DNA of 5,082 bases, from contig JAGXIS010000118.1 of NCBI GenBank assembly GCA_024635465.1, forward strand, positions 1 to 5,082, given 5' to 3'. Positions 1 through 5,082 of this stretch are shown here, piece after piece (the first letter of the stretch is position 1; each line of letters starts with the position of its first letter). Below the pieces are notes generated by a model that worked only from the letters and a program-made list of their open reading frames with translations, was not told the DNA's origin and did not search any database. The translations under genes were made by a program, and so were the position numbers. The DNA comes from Bacteroidota bacterium. Its GTDB lineage: Bacteria; Bacteroidota; Rhodothermia; Balneolales; Balneolaceae.

Positions 1-403
1 CAATAGAACACCCTTTGATCTTGTTGAAGCTGAACAAGAATTGGTGGGTGGTTTCCATACTGAATACAGCTCTATGAAATTTGGAATGTTCTTTCTGGCT
101 GAGTATATGCACGTAGTGATCAACTCGATGCTGATAGTCACCTTTTTCTTTGGAAGCTACCACCTGCCATTTGCAGGATACTGGTTACCGGAACTCTCAC
201 CTCTTTTGAAAGGAATTCTTGATATCTCCGTATTTGTCGGAAAAACGGCATTCTTCGTATTCTTCTTTATTTGGGTTCGATGGACAATTCCAAGATTCAA
301 GTATAATCAGGTAATGAAACTTGGTTGGTCTCGACTGCTTCCGATCAGTATTATAAACTTCCTGGTAATTGCGGCCGTCTTATTCTTTTTCTTTAACGGG
401 TAA
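1..403 (+). CDS. nuoH: NADH-quinone oxidoreductase subunit H (complex I, NuoH), C-terminal part
   Basis: This is the C-terminal 133 residues of the complex I membrane subunit NuoH (ND1 in mitochondria), which sits in the membrane where the peripheral arm docks and helps form the quinone-binding chamber. The reading frame is open from base 2 to a TAA at 401-403; base 1 is the last base of a cut codon. The fragment opens with the family signature NRTPFDLVEAEQELVGGF, followed by TEYS and FFLAEY, which form the acidic loop near the quinone site. Three hydrophobic segments follow at about visible residues 27-51, 69-92 and 112-131, with the conserved basic RWTIPRFKYNQVMKLGW segment between the last two. 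Full NuoH is usually about 320-350 residues, so more than half is outside the window. The internal TTG at 41 is not a real start. No nuoI or other + strand gene follows; the next genes run convergently. Confidence 0.96.
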   Translation, partial: NRTPFDLVEAEQELVGGFHTEYSSMKFGMFFLAEYMHVVINSMLIVTFFFGSYHLPFAGYWLPELSPLLKGILDISVFVGKTAFFVFFFIWVRWTIPRFKYNQVMKLGWSRLLPISIINFLVIAAVLFFFFNG

Positions 404-418
404 TTAAAGATTTAATCG

Positions 419-436
419 GCCTGACTCAGATCAGGC
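419..436. terminator. Candidate (possibly bidirectional) terminator hairpin between convergent genes
   Basis: A perfect 6-bp inverted repeat (GCCTGA / TCAGGC, loop CTCAGA) lies 16 bases after the nuoH stop and 109 bases beyond the stop of the minus-strand lipoprotein gene. The position suits transcription termination for nuoH and perhaps for the opposing unit. The stem is short and the T-rich tail is weak on both strands (CTCTGTTTG on the plus strand, CGATTAAATC on the minus strand), so it is not a textbook intrinsic terminator. It is flanked by further small inverted repeats that may act together with it. Confidence 0.4.
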
Positions 437-437
437 T

Positions 438-476
438 CTGTTTGCAACAGTGTCTTTATCACTGCTTTAACAAAAG
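438..476. repeat. Run of small abutting and overlapping inverted repeats
   Basis: Three short hairpins can be read directly one after another: CTGTT/AACAG (438-442 with 446-450), CAGTG/CACTG (448-452 with 460-464), and CTTT/AAAG (465-468 with 473-476). The first two share bases 448-450, so they could not form at the same time. Together with ATTAAA/TTTAAT (403-408 with 411-416) and the 419-436 hairpin they fill nearly all of 403-476. Each stem is short enough to arise by chance. The rest of this spacer, 477-544, holds only a GAGTACTC palindrome at 517-524 and no convincing reading frame. Confidence 0.4.
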
Positions 477-544
477 TAAATGCTTATAAACTCTCCTAAT
501 ATGCTTTGATGATGGTGAGTACTCCCAAGATTATTTCTAAAGAA

Positions 545-1090
545 TCAATCTTGTCCTTCTTCTGAAATAATATTTAAAGCCATTTCACGAGCTCTCTCCT
601 TAATTTCTTCGTTGTAATTAGCCGCTACATTTAAATCCAGAAACCTATCCATAGTGAAGTTAGATTGATCTATTTCGGATTCAATTTTTCCATCTACTTC
701 CTCTTCAACAACTGTAATTCTCTCTTTAGCTTTTTCAAATTTCTCAAGATCTGACCCACTGAAACTACTATCGTCGACTGAAAAACGCATATTTAATGCA
801 TTTGAAATTGAATTATAACTGTCCGTCGATAAATCTTCATCTCTAATAATCTCAATAATCTTTTGCTGAGCTTCTGCCTGGATTTTTCCAAACTCCATAT
901 TTAGCAAAACGAATTCTCTCAACTCAGCATCAGAAACTTCTGTTTCAGCCATCGAACCCTCACTAAAAAACGGATTTTCAATAGGCTGTTCAGCAACCAT
1001 CTTCTCCTGTTGCTCTCTGATTAATTCATCATCATTATTATCGCAAGAAACCAATAGTCCCAGACAAAGTATTATTATAAGCTTCTTCAT
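545..1090 (-). CDS. DUF4168-like lipoprotein with two related half-domains
   Basis: A 181-residue predicted lipoprotein of unknown function. Residues 1-16 form a short lipoprotein signal: two lysines, a hydrophobic core and the lipobox LVSC with Cys16 as the lipidated residue, followed by the acidic run DNNDDE. A low-complexity linker reaches to about residue 52. From there the protein is predicted to be helical and charged and resembles the DUF4168 family: SDAELREF, then a segment rich in Q and E (IQAEAQQKIIEII), DEDLSTDSYNSI, and a second similar unit starting at DLEKFEKAKERI (about 114) and ending with FTMDRFLDL (about 145-153). The family match is from memory of its pattern. The ATG start gives a proper signal peptide but has no Shine-Dalgarno sequence; the upstream 59 bp to the peptidase stop is very AT-rich and shows no clear promoter. 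It lies downstream of, and co-directional with, the M3 lipoprotein gene, so co-transcription is possible. Both would act in the envelope. Confidence 0.8.
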   Translation of the reverse strand: MKKLIIILCLGLLVSCDNNDDELIREQQEKMVAEQPIENPFFSEGSMAETEVSDAELREFVLLNMEFGKIQAEAQQKIIEIIRDEDLSTDSYNSISNALNMRFSVDDSSFSGSDLEKFEKAKERITVVEEEVDGKIESEIDQSNFTMDRFLDLNVAANYNEEIKERAREMALNIISEEGQD

Positions 1091-1149
1091 AATTTTACAG
1101 CGTTAATAATGATTTTAAATTACTTGATTATTGAATTTAATTTGAAAAC

Positions 1150-3267
1150 TTAATCTACACTCAATCCTCTTCTGGTTACCAGATGAGTTACATCCGGTTC
1201 CCCACCGCGATATTGTCTGTATAGCGTCATAGCGTCTTCACTTCCACCTCTGGAAAGTATATTAGCCCGATAATGATCCCCATTTTCACGAGTCAACCCT
1301 CCGGCCTCTCTCATGAATGCAAAGGCATCTGCAGCTAATATTTCGCTCCATATATATGCATAGTAATTCGCTGAGTAACCTCCGGAGAAAATATGCGAAA
1401 AATAGGGTGATTTATATCTTGGTGGAACGACATGCCAATCCAGGTTGTGTTTCTCTAACGATTCATCCTCAAAAGCTTCTACATCGGTAGGAATTTTATT
1501 ACTTGCCAATAGATGCCACTCCATGTCTACCAACGTAGCACCCAAATATTCATAGGTGTCAAATCCTTGATTAAAATCTCTGGCTGCTATCACTCGATCC
1601 AAAAGGTCCTGTGGTATCTGTTCCCCTGTCTCATGATGAATGGCATAATTTTGTAACACCTCTGGATGAATTGCCCAATCCTCTTCAAATGTAGATGGAA
1701 ATTCAACATAATCTCTGGGAACAGAGGTTCCTGAATGAGAAGGATACTCTACATCTGAAAAAAGTCCATGTACGGCATGACCCATCTCATGAAACATAGT
1801 GGTTACATTGCTAAAACTGATCAATGCCGGCTCTCCTTCTGCAGGTGGAGTAATATTCAATACATTCACAATTACCGGTTGTTGTCCAAGCAAATGAGAC
1901 TGCGAAACAAATGAATTCATCCATGCACCCCCTCGTTTCGAATCGCGACTAAAATAATCTGCATAAAAAAGTCCCAGTTGAGATCCGTCATGGTCATAAA
2001 CATTAAATGTTCGAACTTCCGGATGGTACAAAGGAAGATCAAATCTCTCTTCAAACGAAATGCCATACAGTCGATTCATTGCATAAAATACACCATCTTC
2101 TAATACTCGGTTCAATTCAAAGTAGGGTCTGACTTCAGAATCATCAATATCATATTCTGCCTTTCGAACTTTTTCAGCATAATACTCCCAATCCCACGCT
2201 TGTAGTTCGTCATCAATACCATCTTCTCGCATCATTTGTGTAATCAACTCCGCCTCAGCTTCCGTATTTGAAACCACAGCCGGTATCAGATCACTAAGCA
2301 TAGAAAGTACATTATCCGGTGATTGTGCCGTTTGAGGTTCAAGTGCAAATAATGCATAATTATCATAACCAAGAAGCTCCGCACGTTCAGCTCTCAGCTC
2401 AGCCAATTCAAGCACGATGGGTCTGTTGTCGATGCCCCCGTCCTCACCAATTCCACGGTTCGCAGATGCTTCCCACACTTCTCTCCGAAGTTGACGGTCA
2501 TTTAAACTCGATAATATGGGAACCCTTGTCGTGTTTGAAATATTCAAAAGATACATTCCTTCATGTCCTCTCTTCTCTGCTGCTTCTTGTGCAGCAGCAA
2601 TTCGATCTGCACTTAAACCATCCAGTCGATCAACATCTTCGATTACAACTGCCCGCTCTCTGGTTAAGGCTAATAGATTCTCCTGAAACTGTGTCGTTAA
2701 TGAAGATATCCTCTCATTTATCTCCCTCATTCTGGACTGTTCATCATCCGTCAGCATCGCCCCTGCCCTGACAAAATTCCGATGTGTGTCCTCAATCAAT
2801 TTTATTGATGCGTTATCCAAATTGAGCTCATCTTTTCTCTCATATAGAATTACTACTCGTTCAAAAAGATCCTGATTCAACCATATATTATCGGAGTGAG
2901 CTGCAAATAAAGGTGCGAATTCAGACTGTAATTGTTGAATTTGTTCATTGGTATGTGCAGATGAAAGGTTCGAAAAAACACTTCTTGTTCGGTTTAAAAG
3001 TTCACCTGATCTCTCCATCGCTATGATGGTATTATCGAAGGTAGGATCTTCTGAATTAGATGCGATCTCTTCAATTTCTTCAAGCTGATATTCCATACCA
3101 TCCAAAAATGCATCCCTAAAATGGTCATTTTCAATTGCATCAAAATCCGGCGCTTCAAAGGGTAGTGAACTGGCTGAATAGAATGGGTTATCTGATGTCC
3201 GACTTGGGTTTTTACATGCTGTCATAATAATAATAAGTCCAAAAAGTATAAGTGATAACTGTTTCAT
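1150..3267 (-). CDS. M3 family zinc metallopeptidase, Dcp-like (peptidyl-dipeptidase), lipoprotein
   Basis: A 705-residue thermolysin-like M3 peptidase most similar to peptidyl-dipeptidase Dcp, which removes dipeptides from the C-terminus of peptides. The zinc site is FHEMGHAVH with His493, Glu494 and His497. The third ligand is Glu522 in the Dcp-type context SGTSVPRDYVEFPS, 29 residues after His493 as in Dcp; oligopeptidase A has a different context here. The substrate-site segment HIFSGGY...YYAY is present with His625, Tyr631, Tyr635 and Tyr638. Length fits E. coli Dcp (about 680) plus a signal. I chose the ATG at 3267, not the in-frame ATG at 3306: it has an AGAGG four bases upstream and begins directly with a lipoprotein signal (MKQLSLILFG, then lipobox MTAC, Cys18), whereas the longer form puts 13 polar residues before it. 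The enzyme is therefore predicted to be membrane-anchored outside the cytoplasm, unlike cytoplasmic Dcp forms. One oddity is Thr526 where the family normally has Gln (PSQ). It starts 67 bp after folD and precedes the DUF4168-like lipoprotein gene by 59 bp. Confidence 0.93.
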   Translation of the reverse strand: MKQLSLILFGLIIIMTACKNPSRTSDNPFYSASSLPFEAPDFDAIENDHFRDAFLDGMEYQLEEIEEIASNSEDPTFDNTIIAMERSGELLNRTRSVFSNLSSAHTNEQIQQLQSEFAPLFAAHSDNIWLNQDLFERVVILYERKDELNLDNASIKLIEDTHRNFVRAGAMLTDDEQSRMREINERISSLTTQFQENLLALTRERAVVIEDVDRLDGLSADRIAAAQEAAEKRGHEGMYLLNISNTTRVPILSSLNDRQLRREVWEASANRGIGEDGGIDNRPIVLELAELRAERAELLGYDNYALFALEPQTAQSPDNVLSMLSDLIPAVVSNTEAEAELITQMMREDGIDDELQAWDWEYYAEKVRKAEYDIDDSEVRPYFELNRVLEDGVFYAMNRLYGISFEERFDLPLYHPEVRTFNVYDHDGSQLGLFYADYFSRDSKRGGAWMNSFVSQSHLLGQQPVIVNVLNITPPAEGEPALISFSNVTTMFHEMGHAVHGLFSDVEYPSHSGTSVPRDYVEFPSTFEEDWAIHPEVLQNYAIHHETGEQIPQDLLDRVIAARDFNQGFDTYEYLGATLVDMEWHLLASNKIPTDVEAFEDESLEKHNLDWHVVPPRYKSPYFSHIFSGGYSANYYAYIWSEILAADAFAFMREAGGLTRENGDHYRANILSRGGSEDAMTLYRQYRGGEPDVTHLVTRRGLSVD

Positions 3268-3270
3268 TTT

Positions 3271-3276
3271 TCCTCT
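3271..3276 (-). promoter_or_regulatory. Ribosome binding site deciding the peptidase start
   Basis: Read on the minus strand, AGAGGA lies immediately before AAA-ATG at 3267 (AGAGG with a four-base spacer). It is the only clear Shine-Dalgarno sequence in front of any gene in the window, and it selects the ATG that gives a clean lipoprotein signal over the ATG 39 bases further upstream. Confidence 0.65.
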
Positions 3277-3321
3277 ATTTATGTAGATCGATTTCTTATT
3301 AATCAATTAACAATCAAGAAA

Positions 3322-3346
3322 CCGGAATATCTGTTTACTCTTCCGG
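3322..3346 (-). terminator. Hairpin overlapping the folD stop codon; possible weak terminator or attenuator
   Basis: CCGGAA at 3341-3346 (read on the minus strand) pairs perfectly with TTCCGG at 3322-3327 around a 13-nt loop that contains the folD TAA. On the minus strand the stem is followed by TTTCTTGATTG, a poor T tract. It could lower read-through from folD into the peptidase gene or protect the folD mRNA end. The long loop and short stem make a strong intrinsic terminator unlikely. Confidence 0.3.
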
Positions 3347-4228
3347 GTAAATTGATTTTTTAGCTGCTAACAGCGTGTTTTTCATCAGCATGGCTACTGT
3401 CATTGGTCCCACTCCTCCCGGAACGGGTGTAATCCAGCTAGCTTTATTTTTAAGTCCATTAAAATCACAATCCCCTACCAATTTATAACCTTTTTCTGTG
3501 GTTTCATCTGCTATCCGATTGATTCCGACATCAATAATCACCGCACCTTCTTTCACCATTTCAGCTTTGATCAGATTGGGCTGTCCGGCTGCTACCACAA
3601 GTATATCTGCCCCAATGGTATGTTGAGTCAGGTCTTTTGTGTACTTATGGCAGATGGTAGTTGTTGCTTTACCCTCAGAGTTCTCGCGAGATAACATGGT
3701 GGCCATTGGAGATCCTACGATATTACTCGCCCCAACAACAACAGCGTGTTTACTTTTTACCGGAATGCTGTAGTAACGGAAAAGTTCAAAAATACCGGCC
3801 GGTGTACACGATTTAAATGTTGGCTGATCAACCGTTAATCTACCTACATTCATCGGATGAAACCCATCCACATCTTTTTTATGATCGATACTCTCAATCA
3901 CATCATGAGATGATAGATGAAGCGGAAGTGGAAGTTGAACTAAAATCCCATCTATCGAATCATCATTATTAAAGGATCGTATAGTAGATTTTAGTTCTTT
4001 GGCTGATACCGTATCCGATAAATGTGTCGTATCCGTATCTATTCCAACTCTCTTACACGCTCTGGTTTTAGCACCAATGTAGGTCGTTGAGGCCGGATCC
4101 GTTCCGACTTGCACAACTTTTAAAAAAGGTCGTCTGTTACCCGCTCCCACCCATTTTTCGACGTCATCACGTATGAGATCCATCGTAATTTCTGATACCT
4201 TCTTTCCATCAATTATTTTTGCAGACAC
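3335..4228 (-). CDS. folD: Bifunctional methylenetetrahydrofolate dehydrogenase / methenyltetrahydrofolate cyclohydrolase
   Basis: FolD is a cytoplasmic enzyme that oxidises 5,10-methylene-THF to methenyl-THF using NADP and hydrolyses that to 10-formyl-THF, feeding purine and formyl-Met synthesis. The 297 residues are full length. Catalytic-domain motifs are VGTDPASTTYIGAK with Tyr50 and Lys54, GILVQLPLP with Gln98, KDVDGFHP with Asp121 and CTPAGI at 141-146; these numbers match E. coli FolD. The Rossmann nucleotide motif is VVVGASNIVGSP (163-174), and PGGVGPMTV follows at 270-278. The GASNIVG form lacks the Arg of the commoner GRSxxVG, as E. coli does, and has Ser173 where E. coli has Arg. 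The longer loop before ICH (about 181-195) is like that of Bacteroidota relatives. The start is GTG, chosen because MSAKIIDGK aligns with the usual N-terminus; further upstream only codons without a usual start are found before a stop. There is no Shine-Dalgarno, and eight A's lie four bases upstream. It is co-directional with the regulator gene 84 bp before it and the peptidase gene after it. Confidence 0.97.
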   Translation of the reverse strand: MSAKIIDGKKVSEITMDLIRDDVEKWVGAGNRRPFLKVVQVGTDPASTTYIGAKTRACKRVGIDTDTTHLSDTVSAKELKSTIRSFNNDDSIDGILVQLPLPLHLSSHDVIESIDHKKDVDGFHPMNVGRLTVDQPTFKSCTPAGIFELFRYYSIPVKSKHAVVVGASNIVGSPMATMLSRENSEGKATTTICHKYTKDLTQHTIGADILVVAAGQPNLIKAEMVKEGAVIIDVGINRIADETTEKGYKLVGDCDFNGLKNKASWITPVPGGVGPMTVAMLMKNTLLAAKKSIYPEE

Positions 4229-4259
4229 AGTATTTTTTTTATCTAAATTAACTCTTTGA

Positions 4260-4293
4260 TTACACCTAATTTACTAACTCCTTACACCCTAAT
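4260..4293. repeat. Imperfect direct repeat upstream of folD
   Basis: TTACACCTAAT (4260-4270) and TTACACCCTAAT (4282-4293) differ by one inserted C and begin 22 bases apart, close to two turns of the helix. On the minus strand they read ATTAGG(G)TGTAA and lie about 32-65 bases before the folD start codon, in the 84-bp gap after the regulator gene. The placement suits an operator for folD. I see no clear -35/-10 pair and no folate riboswitch; the function is a guess. Confidence 0.35.
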
Positions 4294-4312
4294 CCACATT
4301 CGGAATTCTATT

Positions 4313-5082
4313 CTACCTTTCAATACCATATTTCTTCATTTTTGTATAAATATGGCTTCTTTGGATTCCAATTGCCTCTGCAGTTGATGATATATTCCAA
4401 TCATACTTTTCGAGTTTTTTTAATAAGAACAACTTCTCAGCCTCTTCTTTATAGTCATGAAATGACTCCGTGTTATCAATCGTCAACCCCAATTGATTTT
4501 TGTTTTTTCCCTTTGAGAAAGTTAAACGCTCTATGTCTGAAGCAGATATCTGCTCATCCGTAGACAACAATGCAACCCTTTCAACAATGTTTTGAAGTTC
4601 TCTGATATTACCGGGCCATTCCATCTTTTTCATTGTTTCCAAAGCATCATCAGAAAATGATTTCCCTGAAAATATGATCTCTTTTTCCGACAACTTATCA
4701 AGATACCATTGGGCTAAAATTGTTATATCCTCACGTCTGTCACGTAGTGGCGGTAATTGAATTGGTATTACATTTAACCTATGAAAAAGATCTTCCCGAA
4801 AATTACCCTCTTGAATTTCATCTTGAAGATCCTTGTTCGTAGCCGCCAAAATCCTTACATCTATATCGATACGCTCATTTCCACCAACTCTTACAATTCG
4901 ATTTTCCTGGAGTGCCCTCAAAACCTTTGCTTGTGAATCTGCTGACATATCACCGATCTCATCTAAAAAAAGCGTCCCTCCATCTGCCTGTTCAAACTTT
5001 CCAATTCGTTGAGCGGATGCACCTGTAAAGGCCCCTTTTTCGTGTCCAAATAATTCACTCTCCAACAAATCGGCCGGAATTG
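4313..5082 (-). CDS. Sigma-54-dependent transcriptional regulator (NtrC/NtrX-like enhancer-binding protein), N-terminus missing
   Basis: The gene runs off the right edge; 255 residues are visible, covering most of the AAA+ domain and the DNA-binding end. Such proteins bind upstream enhancers and use ATP to open promoters held by sigma-54 RNA polymerase. From the first full codon: [21 protein letters not shown], where GAFTGA (16-21) is the loop that contacts sigma-54; Walker B LFLDE (37-41); sensor I ILAATN (77-82); the arginine-finger segment [11 protein letters not shown] (94-104); and WPGNIREL (155-162), which includes sensor II. The C-terminal Fis-type helix-turn-helix, [20 protein letters not shown] (228-247), ends the protein. 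A linker lies between about 190 and 208. Walker A and any receiver or sensor domain lie outside the window, so the signal cannot be read. The [22 protein letters not shown] pattern resembles NtrX-type regulators, but assignment within the family is uncertain. It is 84 bp ahead of folD on the same strand; a shared transcript is possible but not shown. Confidence 0.95.
   Translation of the reverse strand, partial: IPADLLESELFGHEKGAFTGASAQRIGKFEQADGGTLFLDEIGDMSADSQAKVLRALQENRIVRVGGNERIDIDVRILAATNKDLQDEIQEGNFREDLFHRLNVIPIQLPPLRDRREDITILAQWYLDKLSEKEIIFSGKSFSDDALETMKKMEWPGNIRELQNIVERVALLSTDEQISASDIERLTFSKGKNKNQLGLTIDNTESFHDYKEEAEKLFLLKKLEKYDWNISSTAEAIGIQRSHIYTKMKKYGIER

Noticed and set aside
97..116. 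TGGCT-N5-ATGCA, a partial sigma-54 promoter match
   Set aside because: It is inside the nuoH coding region, departs from the consensus at key bases, and no gene starts downstream on that strand.
512..565. 17-codon open frame starting at ATG 512 in the convergent spacer
   Set aside because: It has no ribosome site, runs into the 3' end of the opposing gene, and its length is expected by chance.
2319..2771. 150-codon open frame on the plus strand inside the peptidase gene
   Set aside because: It lies wholly opposite a well-supported M3 coding region, has no recognisable domain and a composition typical of an antisense shadow.
3268..3306. N-terminal extension of the peptidase to the ATG at 3306
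   Set aside because: It would put 13 mostly polar residues before the lipoprotein signal, has no ribosome site, and ignores the AGAGG in front of the ATG at 3267.
3265..3310. Possible -35/-10 pair (TTGATT with ATAAAT) before the peptidase gene
   Set aside because: The sequence is so AT-rich that several poor matches with differing spacers exist; none stands out enough to list as a promoter.
4229..4312. Tetrahydrofolate riboswitch before folD
   Set aside because: The gap is short and AT-rich, with no convincing paired stems or conserved core; it holds only the direct repeat.
4342..4563. 73-codon open frame on the plus strand inside the regulator gene
   Set aside because: It is opposite the conserved C-terminal part of the sigma-54 regulator and has no features of its own.

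Overview
The window is AT-rich chromosomal DNA that looks like housekeeping sequence, most likely from a member of the Bacteroidota / Balneolota-Rhodothermota (FCB) branch. The reasons are a complex I subunit NuoH with FCB-like sequence, a Dcp-type M3 peptidase carrying a lipoprotein signal, a DUF4168-like lipoprotein with an acidic stretch right after its lipid cysteine, a FolD with the longer ICH-type loop, and scarce Shine-Dalgarno sequences. The phylum is an inference from sequence character, not a database result.

Layout: bases 1-403 (+ strand) hold the 3' end of nuoH, truncated by the window edge. It is followed by a 141-bp convergent spacer (404-544) whose first part, about 74 nt from the nuoH stop codon, is built almost entirely of short inverted repeats and probably ends transcription from one or both sides. 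Everything else is on the minus strand. In transcription order (right to left) it is a sigma-54 enhancer-binding regulator truncated at the right edge (5082-4313), an 84-bp gap with a direct repeat, folD (4228-3335), a 67-bp gap with a hairpin and a clear ribosome binding site, a Dcp-like M3 metallopeptidase lipoprotein (3267-1150), a 59-bp AT-rich gap, and a DUF4168-like lipoprotein (1090-545). There is no gene-free stretch longer than about 140 bases, and I see no RNA gene, mobile element or CRISPR array.

How the genes relate: NuoH belongs to the respiratory chain and is unrelated to the rest. FolD supplies one-carbon folate intermediates in the cytoplasm. The two lipoproteins are predicted to sit in the cell envelope; the peptidase would trim peptides to dipeptides there, and the small lipoprotein has no known function. 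folD, the peptidase and the small lipoprotein are co-directional with short gaps and may share transcripts. The spacers also hold candidate sites for separate control. The regulator's target is unknown; I found no convincing sigma-54 promoter in the window.

I do not see a clear undescribed system. The points most worth a second look are the chain of inverted repeats between nuoH and the lipoprotein gene, the two-half repeat structure of the DUF4168-like lipoprotein, nuoH ending without nuoI behind it, the folD upstream direct repeat, and the lipidated Dcp with a changed residue near its zinc site.
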